This document shows, piece by piece, positions 1 through 8,905 of a stretch of DNA of 64,000 nt. The notes beneath the pieces are model-generated. The model did no database searches. It had not been told where the DNA came from and worked only from the letters and a program-made list of their open reading frames with translations. Both the position numbers and the translations under genes were made by a program. Numbering within the stretch: the first letter of the stretch is position 1; each line of letters begins with the position of its first letter. Source of the DNA: Streptomyces sp. NBC_01016 (GTDB taxonomy: Bacteria; Actinomycetota; Actinomycetes; Streptomycetales; Streptomycetaceae); contig NZ_JAPEOQ010000001.1 in NCBI RefSeq assembly GCF_026341035.1, positions 3,782,001 through 3,846,000 on the forward strand, written 5' to 3'.

Positions 1-1875
1 GAAGGTCGCTCCGCCGTCCGAACTGGCGTAGAACGTACCCGACTTGAAGGCGTAGAAGGTTGACGGGTCCGTGCGGTCCGACTCGACCGTCGCGCCCGCG
101 GGGACCCCGCTCGACGCCGTCCACGACGAACCCGTTCCCGTCTGCACGCCCGCGCCGTCCGGGCTCCACACATACCGGGACCCGTCCGCGGACACCGCCA
201 CCGTGCCGCCGCCCGTGACACCCGACGGATCGGCGCCCGCCGCGTACCAGTTGGCGCCGTTGTCGTTCGAGAGTGCGACGTGTGCGCCCGAGTCGACGTT
301 GCCGGCGCGCACCACCACGTCCGGTTTGGACTCGGCGAAGTCCAGGCTCGTCGACGACGTGAAGTTGGGGGAGGTGAACATCATCGACGGGACCTTCGTC
401 AGGTCCGTGTGCCGGAAGCCGCCGATGTCGCCGAGGGCGCTCAGGAGGGGGGCGCCGGAGGGTGGGGATGCGATGTCGTTGACCGCTGTTTCTTCAAGTC
501 CCTTGACCATGGGGGTGATTGAGAACTTGCCGCCCGTGTCCCATTTCCCGAGGTCCTCGGTTCCGTAGATCGTCGCGCCCGTCCCGTACATCATCCGGTC
601 CGAGTCGAACGGGTCGATCTCCAGCGCCTCCGTCATCCAGCCCAGCTTCGGCGACTGCTCGGGCGGGGTGGGGTTCGCGCCCCAGGACAGCCATGGCACG
701 GACGACACGTCCATGGTGTACCGGTTCTCCCGGGTGGGGTACGAGGAGTAGTCCCACGCCTTCGTCCATGTGCCGCCGCTGTCCGTGGAGCGGAAGATCA
801 GTGTGTCGGGCCACCAGGAGCTGTAGCCGGACACCATGACCGTGCCGGGGTGCTGCCGGTCGAGCGTCAGGCCGCTGTAGCCGTAGTACGTGTCCGCGTC
901 GGCCGCCGGGCTGATGTTCTTCCACTCGCCGGTCTTCGTCGCGTACCGCCACACCTGGCCCTTACCGCCGTCGTACGGGCCGCCGGTGTCGCTGTACGCC
1001 ACGTACAGGTAGCCGTTCTCGGCGTCGAGGACGCTCTTGTGCGGGAGGTAGCCGGTGGGCTGGCCGGCCACCCGCTCCCAGGTCGCGCCCGCGTCCGTCG
1101 ACCGGTAGACCGAATTCTCCTTGTCGGCGACCCCGGCGTAGAGCGTCTTCGTACGGCCGGTCCCGGTGCTCGTCGACTCGTCGAACGTCACCCACGCCAC
1201 GCCCTGGTTGTCGGACGAGTAGCCGGAGGTGTCGGACGGGTCCGCCGCGTAGTTGCCGGGGTTCGGGAAGGCCGTGACCTGCGACCACGTCGCGCCCGCG
1301 TCCGTCGAGCGCCACAGGCCCTTGCCGCTGGGCGCGCCCAGGTAGAGCACCTTGTTGTCGTGCGGGTCGATCGCGAGGCGCTCACCCATGCCGCGGCCCG
1401 GCATGTTGCCGCCGAGCTTGAAGGGGAGGTCGGCCTTCTTCCACGTCGCGCCCCGGTCCGCGGAGCGCAGGATCGCGCCGTTCCCGGGGTCCCAGTCGTT
1501 CGTGTACGTGCCGACGGCCGCGTACACCTTGTCCGGGTCGACGGAGTCGGTGGCGAGCGAGGCCACGCCTGTGTGACCCCAGTCGTCCCAGCCGACCGAA
1601 TCGAGCAGCGGAGTCCAGGACTTGGTGCCTTGCTCCCAGCGGTAGGCGCCGCCGATGTCGGTGCGGGCGTAGGCGAGGTTCTTCTCGCTGCGGTTGAAGA
1701 CGATGCCGGGGACGAAGCCGCCGCCGTCGATCCGGGCGTTCTTCCAGGTGTAGGTGTCGGCGGCGACTCGCGTCCGCTCGGGCGGATCCGCCTGCGCCGC
1801 CTGAGAGTGTGTCAACAGGCTTGCGGTCAGGGCGAGTACGGCTGCCGTGAGCAGCCGGGTGCGTGGTCTTCGCAT
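1..1875 (-). CDS. GH74 xyloglucanase (3' end outside window)
   Basis: Secreted GH74 beta-propeller glucanase, expected to cut xyloglucan or beta-1,4-glucan outside the cell. The reading frame stays open for 625 codons and runs off the window edge. The N-terminus is a Sec-type signal with arginines followed by a hydrophobic stretch and AQA. The motif ARTDIGGAYRW (Asp about 73) and the later LGDIGGFRH (Asp about 483) match the paired catalytic aspartates of GH74. Asp-box repeats such as RSTDAGATW and SSDGGATF recur along the chain. It lies about 110 bp downstream of the GH48 gene on the same strand and is probably co-transcribed with it. Any cellulose-binding module would be beyond the edge. 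Family assignment is firm; exact substrate is inferred. Confidence 0.9.
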   Translation of the reverse strand, partial: MRRPRTRLLTAAVLALTASLLTHSQAAQADPPERTRVAADTYTWKNARIDGGGFVPGIVFNRSEKNLAYARTDIGGAYRWEQGTKSWTPLLDSVGWDDWGHTGVASLATDSVDPDKVYAAVGTYTNDWDPGNGAILRSADRGATWKKADLPFKLGGNMPGRGMGERLAIDPHDNKVLYLGAPSGKGLWRSTDAGATWSQVTAFPNPGNYAADPSDTSGYSSDNQGVAWVTFDESTSTGTGRTKTLYAGVADKENSVYRSTDAGATWERVAGQPTGYLPHKSVLDAENGYLYVAYSDTGGPYDGGKGQVWRYATKTGEWKNISPAADADTYYGYSGLTLDRQHPGTVMVSGYSSWWPDTLIFRSTDSGGTWTKAWDYSSYPTRENRYTMDVSSVPWLSWGANPTPPEQSPKLGWMTEALEIDPFDSDRMMYGTGATIYGTEDLGKWDTGGKFSITPMVKGLEETAVNDIASPPSGAPLLSALGDIGGFRHTDLTKVPSMMFTSPNFTSSTSLDFAESKPDVVVRAGNVDSGAHVALSNDNGANWYAAGADPSGVTGGGTVAVSADGSRYVWSPDGAGVQTGTGSSWTASSGVPAGATVESDRTDPSTFYAFKSGTFYASSDGGATF

Positions 1876-1986
1876 AGGGGGATCCCAGGGGTGGGTCGTC
1901 GGAAACAGGGGTGCGGGCCGGGCGGCCCTCGGGGAGGAGGAAGCCACCCGGCCCGGTGGTGACACGGAGCCGCCTTCAGCGGGTCG

Positions 1987-4011
1987 CTATTCGAGCAACT
2001 CCGCATACGAACCCATGGCGAGCGCGATGTCCGCCTGGGCCCAGAACCGGTGGTACGTGAACGTGGGCGCCTCGCCGCCGGCCAGGTACGCCTCGACCTT
2101 CGCCCAGTCGGGGTCGTCCCGGTAGAAGGAGCGGATCGAGGAGAAGGTGGACGTCGAGTCGATCGTGTCGCCGTTCGGCATGGTTCCCGTCCAGCCGCTC
2201 GGCACGTACACGGCGTCGTCGAACCGGTTGTAGTCGGCGCGCTTCTCCGGCAGTGCGATGCCCAGGTCGTCCTGGTGGTCGTTCCACATCCCGTCGAGGA
2301 GGGCCTTCGCGGTCGTCTTCGACTCGGCGTGGCCGGACTTGGCGGCGTAGTACGTGAGGGTCTTGGCGTACGCCGCGGCCACCCCCACGTCGTTGGTGTG
2401 ATCGACCACGGATGCGTGAAGTCCCGTGTTGGCGCCGGGACTTGAGGCATCCCAGCTGTCCGGGGCGCCCGACCAGCTCAGCGTCGAAGGGAAGGTGAAC
2501 GAACCGTCCGCGGCGATCTCCGTCTCGGACAGCGCCCACGCCACCCACTTGTCGAGCACGGCCTTCGCGTCCGCGTCGCCCGTCTCGTGGTAGTACTCGG
2601 CGACGCGCTCCATGGACCATGCCTGGAAGCCGAACCACTGGTTCGACGGCGGGTCGTGGTAGACCGGCGCCTCGTCGTAGTACATGCCGTAGAAGGTCGG
2701 GGTGCCGGCCGGCGGTTCGGCGTACCGGCCCTTCCAGCTGTTCGTCGCGCCGCCCGCGATGGCACCCTCGTCCGACTGGAGCCAGCGGTAGAACTCCACC
2801 TGCCGCTTCAGGCTCGTCGCCCAGTCCGCCTTGCCCGTCGCCGACTTGGGGGCCAGCGCGGCGTACGAGGACAGGGCGTGCGCGGCGAGCGGGTTCTGGT
2901 AGCCGCCGTGCGTGTGGCTGCACCCGATGCGCCAGGCCCAGCCCGCCGAGGTGTCGGTGGCGCCGCCCCAGGCGTAGTACCAGGACACCAGGTAGTGCGC
3001 GCTGTCCTTGCCGCCGCCCGGCGCGCAGCCCGACGGCGAGGTGCACTCGCCGACCTTCTTGAAGTACTTGTCGAACAGGGCGTAGCGCAGGTAGTCGCCC
3101 ATCTTCGCGGCCTTCGCGACGGTCGCCGCGACATCGGCCTCCTTGCCCTGCGCCGACGCCCACACATGCGCCCAGTACGCGGCCTGCACGGCGCGGGCGT
3201 CGGCGTCCGGGGCGTTGGTGTACTTCCACTGTTTCGTGTACGACGCGTCACCGGTGAACAGGTCCAGGTACCCGTTCTTGCCGCCGTATGCGAACTCGTC
3301 GCGGCACGGCTGCGGGACGGTCTCCCAGACGGACTCCTGGGCGCCGCGCTGGAAGGTGTTGATGTACGTCGGGGTGGTGCCGTCGCCGCCGTAGCCGTAC
3401 GTGTTGTCGACGTCCTGGAGCCAGTGCATGCCGTACAGGTCGTCGGTGCCGTACGCGCTCTTCAGCTCGGCCGCGATCGGGTCGGCGCCCGCCGTGATCG
3501 ACGGGTCCAACTGCGCGGGATACTGCGAGGGTTCGTCCCATTCAGGCGCGTAGGTCGCCGGTTTGGCCGCGGAATAGAAGCTGTTCGTGGGCTGATCGTC
3601 ATGGGTGGGAATCATGAATTTCTCCATGGTTTCCCAGGCCGCGTTGAACGGCCCCCAATCGCCGTTGACCTTGCCGTACATGGCCTGCAGCCAAATCAGA
3701 TAGCTATAGGCCTCCGACGTCGTCTCGTGTCCGTGGTCCGGGGCTTCGCAGATGAGGGTCTCGACCGAGTGGTACGGGATCCCCTCGGGCGAGAGATAGC
3801 CGTTCGCCGTGGCGGTGATCTTCGCGTAGAGGTCGAGGAAGCGCTGTTCGTACTCGGTGGCGGCGGCCGCCGCGGGGGCCGCGAACCCCTTCTGAGCTGC
3901 GGTGGTGAGCGTGATGCCGGCGGGTGCCGCCACGGTGGCGACCGCTATGGCGAGCAGTTTGCGACGGCTGAGCCCGTCGCGGGCGTGCTGGGGATGGGCT
4001 CTGGAGGACAT
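1987..4011 (-). CDS. GH48 reducing-end cellobiohydrolase
   Basis: Processive exo-cellulase of family GH48, 674 aa, exported to act on crystalline cellulose. The N-terminus has a twin-arginine signal (SRRKLL at about 15-20, then a hydrophobic stretch ending near GFA). The mature protein starts [13 protein letters not shown], a typical GH48 opening. TTSEAYSY contains the glutamate that acts as general acid in this family. The length equals the catalytic domain alone, so no CBM or FN3 module is attached, which is unusual for secreted actinomycete GH48 enzymes. It diverges from the GH5-GH6 pair across a gap holding a CebR-type box, and GH74 follows on the same strand. Confidence 0.94.
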   Translation of the reverse strand: MSSRAHPQHARDGLSRRKLLAIAVATVAAPAGITLTTAAQKGFAAPAAAAATEYEQRFLDLYAKITATANGYLSPEGIPYHSVETLICEAPDHGHETTSEAYSYLIWLQAMYGKVNGDWGPFNAAWETMEKFMIPTHDDQPTNSFYSAAKPATYAPEWDEPSQYPAQLDPSITAGADPIAAELKSAYGTDDLYGMHWLQDVDNTYGYGGDGTTPTYINTFQRGAQESVWETVPQPCRDEFAYGGKNGYLDLFTGDASYTKQWKYTNAPDADARAVQAAYWAHVWASAQGKEADVAATVAKAAKMGDYLRYALFDKYFKKVGECTSPSGCAPGGGKDSAHYLVSWYYAWGGATDTSAGWAWRIGCSHTHGGYQNPLAAHALSSYAALAPKSATGKADWATSLKRQVEFYRWLQSDEGAIAGGATNSWKGRYAEPPAGTPTFYGMYYDEAPVYHDPPSNQWFGFQAWSMERVAEYYHETGDADAKAVLDKWVAWALSETEIAADGSFTFPSTLSWSGAPDSWDASSPGANTGLHASVVDHTNDVGVAAAYAKTLTYYAAKSGHAESKTTAKALLDGMWNDHQDDLGIALPEKRADYNRFDDAVYVPSGWTGTMPNGDTIDSTSTFSSIRSFYRDDPDWAKVEAYLAGGEAPTFTYHRFWAQADIALAMGSYAELLE

Positions 4012-4069
4012 GCGGGTGTCCCTCCTGTCGGTTCGGTTGGGGGAGCTCCGTGCGGAGGGCCGGAACCTG

Positions 4070-4083
4070 TGGGAGCGCTCCCA
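4070..4083. promoter_or_regulatory. CebR-type operator
   Basis: TGGGAGCGCTCCCA is a perfect 14-bp palindrome identical to the box bound by CebR/CelR LacI-family repressors of actinomycete cellulase and cello-oligosaccharide genes. It lies 58 bp upstream of the GH48 start and 180 bp upstream of the GH5 start, so it could control both directions. Expected behaviour from the family is repression relieved by cellobiose or cello-oligosaccharides. No cebR gene is in the window. Confidence 0.92.
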
Positions 4084-4125
4084 AGAAACAGGCGGGGCGG
4101 AATGATGTCAAGGGGGCCGACGGGT

Positions 4126-4157
4126 ATTCGACTGTCGAATCAATTCGACTGAGAATT
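4126..4157. promoter_or_regulatory. Second palindrome in the GH48/GH5 gap
   Basis: ATTCGAC-T-GTCGAAT (4126-4140) has perfect 7-bp arms around one central base. It is followed 17 bp later by a related copy beginning ATTCGACTG (4143-4157). The spacing suggests a two-turn operator for a further regulator or a promoter-associated element. The binding protein is unknown. Confidence 0.45.
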
Positions 4158-4263
4158 TCTGGGACGGGCGGCAACCTCCCTTACGGCAGTGGCGACTTGT
4201 AGGCGGCATCCACCCGTACAGGGCGCCCATTCATGGGGCGTCGAGACCGGTTAGGACTTGCTC

Positions 4264-5442
4264 ATGCGTCACCCTTCCCACAGCAGAAAACGCAGGAAGA
4301 GACGGTTCGCCGTCCTCGCGGGCGCCCTGCTCGCGGCCGTCGGACTGGCGGTCTCCGTACCCTCCCTCCTCCCGGCGGCGGACGCCGCGCCGGCCGCCGC
4401 TGCCGCCCCACCCGCCCTGCACGTCGAGGGCAACAAGCTCGTCGACGCGGACGGCGCGAACCATCGCCTCCTCGGAGTCAACCGCTCGGGCGGCGAGTAC
4501 ATGTGCGTCCAGGGCCACGGCATCTTCGACGGCCCCGTCGACGACGCCTCCGTCCAGGCCATCGCGGACTGGAAGGCCAACACGGTCCGCATCCCCCTCA
4601 ACGAGGAGTGCTGGCTCGGCACCGACAACATCGAGCCCGCGTACGCGGGCGCCAACTACCGTTCCGCGGTCGAAGAGTTGGTGCAGCGCGTACTGGACCA
4701 CGGGATGACCCCGGTCGTGGAAATGCACTGGTCCTACGGCCAGTACACCGGCAACAGCTCCGGCTGCTCCGACGTCCACGCCAGCTGCCAGAAACCGATG
4801 CCGGACGCCCGGTACGCGCCGGACTTCTGGTCATCGGTCGCGAGCACCTTCAAGGGCCGACCGGAGGTCGCCCTCGACCTCTTCAACGAGCCGTATCCGG
4901 ACCGTGCGACCTCCAACACGGCCGACGCGTGGGCCTGTTGGAAGGACGGCGGGACCTGCCCCGGCATCGACTACGAGGTCGCCGGCATGCAGGACCTCGT
5001 CGACGCGGTGCGCGACACCGGCGCCGAGAACCTGATCCTGGCGGGCGGCATCGCGTACTCCAACGACGTCAGCCAGTGGCTCACGTACAAGCCCGATGAC
5101 CCGACCGGCAATCTCGCCGCGGCCTGGCACGTCTACAACTTCAACACCTGTGCCAGTAAAGCGTGTTGGGACTCCCAGCTCGCGCCCGTCGCGGCCGAGG
5201 TGCCGCTCGTCGCGGGCGAGATCGGCGAGAACGACTGCTCCCACGGCTTCATCGACACCGTCATGGCGTGGCTCGACGAGCACGACGCCTCCTACCTCGG
5301 CTGGACCTGGAACACCTGGGACTGCTCCTCGGGTCCGGCCCTGATCTCCGACTACACCGGCACCCCCACGGGCTTCGGCGCGGGCCTGCGCGACCACTTG
5401 GGCGCGCTCGCCACCGCCCGACCCACCGCCACCACCGACTGA
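4264..5442 (+). CDS. GH5 endo-beta-1,4-glucanase
   Basis: Secreted family GH5 cellulase, 392 aa. The ATG at 4264 is preferred over the TTG two codons upstream because TTAGGA lies seven bases before it. A basic n-region (about residues 8-15) and a hydrophobic core form a Sec signal ending near [17 protein letters not shown] gives the acid/base Glu (about 209) and VAGEIGEND the nucleophile Glu (about 319). VVEMHWS and GWTWNTW fit the active-site cleft. There is no binding module. The GH6 gene follows 14 bp after the stop, giving an endo/exo pair in one transcript. Confidence 0.9.
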   Translation: MRHPSHSRKRRKRRFAVLAGALLAAVGLAVSVPSLLPAADAAPAAAAAPPALHVEGNKLVDADGANHRLLGVNRSGGEYMCVQGHGIFDGPVDDASVQAIADWKANTVRIPLNEECWLGTDNIEPAYAGANYRSAVEELVQRVLDHGMTPVVEMHWSYGQYTGNSSGCSDVHASCQKPMPDARYAPDFWSSVASTFKGRPEVALDLFNEPYPDRATSNTADAWACWKDGGTCPGIDYEVAGMQDLVDAVRDTGAENLILAGGIAYSNDVSQWLTYKPDDPTGNLAAAWHVYNFNTCASKACWDSQLAPVAAEVPLVAGEIGENDCSHGFIDTVMAWLDEHDASYLGWTWNTWDCSSGPALISDYTGTPTGFGAGLRDHLGALATARPTATTD

Positions 5443-5456
5443 AGGGCACCCCCACC

Positions 5457-6818
5457 ATGAGCCGCAACACCCACCGCAAGCGCCGCAGCCTGCTCCTCGC
5501 CCTGTCCACCCTCGTGGCGGCGGGCACCGCGACGGCCGGCCTCGCCCTGGCCGGAAGCGGCAGCGCCCAGGCCGCCGAGCGCGTCGACAATCCGTACGAG
5601 GGCGCCAAGGTCTACGTCAATCCGGAGTGGTCGGCGAAGGCCGCCGCCGAGCCGGGCGGCGACAAGATCGCCGACCAGCCCACCGCCGTCTGGCTGGACC
5701 GCACCGCCGCCATCGAGGGCGTCGGCGACGGCATGGGCCTGCGCGACCACCTCGACGCCGCCCTCGAACAGGGCGCGGACGTCGTGCAGTTGGTCATCTA
5801 CAACCTGCCGGGCCGTGACTGCGCCGCGCTCGCCTCCAACGGCGAACTCGGCCCGACGGACATCGACAAGTACAAGACCGACTACATCGACCCGATCGCC
5901 GCGATCCTCGCCGACGCGAAGTACGCGGACCTGCGGATCGTGAACACGGTGGAGATCGACTCGCTGCCCAACCTGGTCACCAACACCGGCAGCCGCCCCA
6001 CCGCCACTCCCGAGTGCGACGCGATGAAGGCCAACGGGAACTACGTGAAGGGCGTCGGCTACGCCCTGAACAAGCTCGGCGACGCCCCGAACGTCTACAA
6101 CTACGTGGACGCGGGCCACCACGGCTGGATCGGCTGGGACGACAACTTCGCCTCGACCGCGCAGGTACTGCACGAGGCGGCCACCGCCGAGGGCGCCACG
6201 GTCGACGACGTCGCGGGCTTCATCACCAACACCGCCAACTACAGCGCCCTGAAGGAGGAGAACTTCAAGATCGGCGACACCGTCGCGGGCAAGTCGGTGC
6301 GCGAGTCGAAGTGGGTCGACTGGAACCGCTACACCGATGAACTCTCCTTCGCCCAGGGGTTCCGCGAGCAGCTCGTCACGGCCGGCTTCGACTCCGGCGT
6401 CGGCATGCTGATCGACACCTCCCGCAACGGCTGGGGCGGCTCGGAGCGGCCCACGGGCCCGGGCGCGAGTACGGATGTCGACACGTACGTGGACGGCGGG
6501 CGCTACGACCGTCGGATCCACCTCGGCAACTGGTGCAACCAGAGCGGGGCGGGTCTCGGCGAGCGGCCGCAGGCCTCTCCGGAAGCGGGGATCGACGCGT
6601 ACGTGTGGGTCAAGCCGCCGGGTGAGTCGGACGGGTCGAGCGAGGCCATCGACAACGACGAGGGCAAGGGCTTCGACCGCATGTGCGACCCGACGTACAC
6701 CGGTAACCCGCGGAACAACAACAACCTGTCCGGTGCGCTGCCGAACGCTCCGGTGTCCGGGCACTGGTTCTCCGCCCAGTTCCAGGAGCTCATGAAGAAC
6801 GCCCACCCGGCGCTGTAG
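5457..6818 (+). CDS. GH6 cellobiohydrolase
   Basis: Non-reducing-end exo-cellulase of family GH6, 453 aa. It starts at the ATG just after the GH5 stop, with GAAGGG upstream. A basic and hydrophobic signal peptide ends near AQA. YNLPGRDCAA (Asp about 121) and NTVEIDSLPN (Asp about 168) are the conserved GH6 active-site aspartates, and DAGHHGWIGW is a family signature. The loop-containing form, with EIDSLPNLVTN, resembles bacterial Cel6B-type cellobiohydrolases rather than the shorter endoglucanases. No CBM2 is present. With GH5, GH48 and GH74 it gives complementary attack on cellulose and xyloglucan. Confidence 0.93.
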   Translation: MSRNTHRKRRSLLLALSTLVAAGTATAGLALAGSGSAQAAERVDNPYEGAKVYVNPEWSAKAAAEPGGDKIADQPTAVWLDRTAAIEGVGDGMGLRDHLDAALEQGADVVQLVIYNLPGRDCAALASNGELGPTDIDKYKTDYIDPIAAILADAKYADLRIVNTVEIDSLPNLVTNTGSRPTATPECDAMKANGNYVKGVGYALNKLGDAPNVYNYVDAGHHGWIGWDDNFASTAQVLHEAATAEGATVDDVAGFITNTANYSALKEENFKIGDTVAGKSVRESKWVDWNRYTDELSFAQGFREQLVTAGFDSGVGMLIDTSRNGWGGSERPTGPGASTDVDTYVDGGRYDRRIHLGNWCNQSGAGLGERPQASPEAGIDAYVWVKPPGESDGSSEAIDNDEGKGFDRMCDPTYTGNPRNNNNLSGALPNAPVSGHWFSAQFQELMKNAHPAL

Positions 6819-6839
6819 CCCGGCTGCCGCAGCCGGAAA

Positions 6840-6915
6840 TTGCCGACTCGGCAACGTGGCTTGCCTGCCCGTATGCCGTCCGCGCACCCTGAGGGCGACG
6901 GACGACATACGGGCA
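6840..6915. promoter_or_regulatory. Palindrome and 17-bp inverted repeat before the His-rich methyltransferase
   Basis: TTGCCGA-C-TCGGCAA (6840-6854) is an operator-like palindrome. Next to it, arms at 6866-6882 (TGCCCGTATGCCGTCCG) and 6899-6915 are complementary at 16 of 17 positions around a 16-nt loop that itself contains CCCTGAGGG. It could end GH6 transcription, act as a leader hairpin for the next gene, or bind a dimeric repressor. No U-tract follows, so a simple terminator is less likely. Confidence 0.5.
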
Positions 6916-6936
6916 CGAAGGGCGGCGACACCCGAC

Positions 6937-7866
6937 ATGGCACACGGCCACCACCAGCACGACCAGCACGGTCAGCACCAGCACGGGCAGCACGGCGGGC
7001 ACGGTCAGCACGACCACACGGACATCGACTGGGCCGACATGATCCCCATGCTGGAGCGCAACGCCTCCGTGTACGAGCCGCTCTACACGCAGGCCCTCGA
7101 CTGGCTGCGCGCCTCCCGCCCCGCCGGCGCCGACACCGGCCTGATCGTCGACGCGGGCGCGGGCCCCGGGGCCGTCTCGCTGCACCTCGCCGAGGCCTTC
7201 CCCGAGGCCCGCGTCATCGCGGCCGACCCGGAGGAGAAGCTGCTCGCCCGCGCCACGGAGCGGTTCGCGCAGCAGGGGATCGCCGACCGTACGAGCACGC
7301 TGCGCGTCGAACTCCCGGACGCCATCGACGAGTTGCCGCACGCCGACCTCATCTGGGCCGCCCGCTCCCTGCACCACGTGGGCGACCAGCGGGCCGCGGT
7401 CTCCGCGCTCGCGGGGCGGCTCGCGCCCGGCGGCACCCTCGCGCTCGTCGAGGGCGGACTGCCGCAGCGCTGCCTGCCGCGCGACTTCGGCCTCGGCAAG
7501 CCCGGCCTGCAGGCGCGGGCCGACGCCATCGAGGAGGAGTGGTTCGGCGACATGCGCGCGAAGCTCCCCGGCGCCAAGCAGGACACGGAGAACTGGACGG
7601 AGCTGCTGACCGACGCGGGACTGACGAACGCCGTTAGCCGCACCTTCCTGCTCGACCTGCCCGCGCCGCTGTCGGGCGAGGCCCGCGAGACCGTCATCGA
7701 CCTGTGGAAGCGTCGCCTGGACGTCTTCGCCGAGGCGCTCCCGGCCGAGGACATCGCCACGATGGAGCGGCTGATGGACCCGAATGACCCGCAGGGCCTG
7801 TACCGCCGCGACGACCTCTTCCTGCTGACCGCGCACACCGTGCACACGGCGGTCAAGGAGGCCTGA
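6937..7866 (+). CDS. Class I SAM-dependent methyltransferase with His-rich N-terminus
   Basis: About 309 aa. The chosen ATG begins MAHGHHQHDQHG, and the first 28 residues hold about a dozen histidines, looking like a metal-binding tail. IVDAGAGPG is the SAM-binding motif I, and ADP and the ARSLHHVGD segment match later methyltransferase motifs. The methyl acceptor cannot be told from sequence. The His-rich tail and the hairpin upstream suggest a metal link, but that is inference. It ends at a strong terminator shared with the convergent aldo-keto reductase gene. Confidence 0.8.
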   Translation: MAHGHHQHDQHGQHQHGQHGGHGQHDHTDIDWADMIPMLERNASVYEPLYTQALDWLRASRPAGADTGLIVDAGAGPGAVSLHLAEAFPEARVIAADPEEKLLARATERFAQQGIADRTSTLRVELPDAIDELPHADLIWAARSLHHVGDQRAAVSALAGRLAPGGTLALVEGGLPQRCLPRDFGLGKPGLQARADAIEEEWFGDMRAKLPGAKQDTENWTELLTDAGLTNAVSRTFLLDLPAPLSGEARETVIDLWKRRLDVFAEALPAEDIATMERLMDPNDPQGLYRRDDLFLLTAHTVHTAVKEA

Positions 7867-7896
7867 GCCCGTCAGGGCCCTGAGCCCGGACATGCG

Positions 7897-7925
7897 AAAA
7901 GGGGGCCCCGGCCGGGGCCCCCTTT
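7897..7925. terminator. Bidirectional terminator
   Basis: An A-run, a GGGGGCCCC-GG-type perfect GC stem and a T-run (AAAA ... CCCCCTTT) lie between convergent genes. This is a textbook factor-independent terminator usable in both directions. Confidence 0.93.
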
Positions 7926-7930
7926 CACGT

Positions 7931-7950
7931 ACGAGTACGAGTACGAGTAC
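7931..7950. repeat. Hexanucleotide tandem repeat
   Basis: ACGAGT is repeated three times, followed by AC, just beyond the stop of the minus-strand aldo-keto reductase gene. Non-coding short tandem repeat. Confidence 0.7.
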
Positions 7951-7959
7951 GCCTACGCG

Positions 7960-8793
7960 TCACGCCACGTCGAACGTCGCCGGGTCCGGGCCGAGCCGCC
8001 GGTCCTCGTTGAGCGCGGAGATCGCGCCGAGGTCCTCGGTGTCGAGCTCGAAGCTGAACACGTCGATGTTCTCCTTGATCCGCGACGGGGTCACGGACTT
8101 CGGGATCACCACGTTGCCCAGCTGGACGTGCCAGCGCAGCACGACCTGCGCGGGCGTACGGCCGTGCTTCTGCGCGATCGCGACGATGGCCGGGACCTCC
8201 AGGAGGCCCTTGCCCTGGCCGAGCGGCGACCAGGCCTCGGTCGCGATGCCCAGCTCCGCGTGCTTCTCGCGGGAGGCGCGCTGCTGGAGCTGCGGGTGCA
8301 GCTCGATCTGGTTGACGGCCGGGATCACGGAGGTCTCGGCGGTCAGCTGGTCCAGGTGCTCCGGCAGGAAGTTGGAGACGCCGATGGACTTGGCGCGCCC
8401 GTCGGCGTGGATCTTCTCGAAGGCCTTGTACGTGTCCACGGCCAGGCCCTTGGACGGCAGCGGCCAGTGGATCAGGTACAGGTCGACGTAGTCGAGACCC
8501 AGCTTCTCCAGGGAGGTGTCGAAGGCGCGCAGCGTGGAGTCGTAGCCCTGGTCGGCGTTCCACAGCTTCGTCGTGACGAACAGCTCCTCGCGGGGGACGC
8601 CGGACTTGGCGATGGCCTTGCCGGTGCCCTCCTCGTTGCCGTAGATCGCGGCGGTGTCGATGCTGCGGTACCCGGCCTCCAGCGCCGTCGTGACGGCCGT
8701 CTGGGCCTCGTCGTCCGGCACCTGCCACACGCCGAAGCCGAGCTGGGGCATCTCGACGCCGTTGTTCAGGATGATCGGGGGAACCTTGCTCAC
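7960..8793 (-). CDS. Aldo-keto reductase (AKR5 / 2,5-diketo-gluconate reductase type)
   Basis: NADPH-dependent aldo-keto reductase of 277 aa. The GTG at 8793 is chosen because AAAAGG lies nine bases upstream and the protein then opens MSKVPPIILNNGVEMPQLGFG, as in AKR5 members. The catalytic tetrad is complete: Asp46 and Tyr51 in IDTAAIYGNE, Lys76 in TTKLWN and His109 in YLIHWP. IPKSVTPSRIKEN is the cofactor-binding end of the barrel. Substrate is not determinable. It is a single gene converging on the methyltransferase. Confidence 0.9.
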   Translation of the reverse strand: MSKVPPIILNNGVEMPQLGFGVWQVPDDEAQTAVTTALEAGYRSIDTAAIYGNEEGTGKAIAKSGVPREELFVTTKLWNADQGYDSTLRAFDTSLEKLGLDYVDLYLIHWPLPSKGLAVDTYKAFEKIHADGRAKSIGVSNFLPEHLDQLTAETSVIPAVNQIELHPQLQQRASREKHAELGIATEAWSPLGQGKGLLEVPAIVAIAQKHGRTPAQVVLRWHVQLGNVVIPKSVTPSRIKENIDVFSFELDTEDLGAISALNEDRRLGPDPATFDVA

Positions 8794-8905
8794 GAGGTGT
8801 CGATCCTTTTTCGTCCGGTGATGGGTGGCACTGCACAATGCGGTACCCCCATGGTCAACGATCACGGGCGTACGCGCATTCCTGTGGGTGACACCAGCAT
8901 GACAG

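Noticed and set aside
2587..4152. A 521-aa plus-strand protein opposite GH48
   Set aside because: Antisense to an unmistakable GH48 enzyme; composition is Arg/Val-rich shadow.
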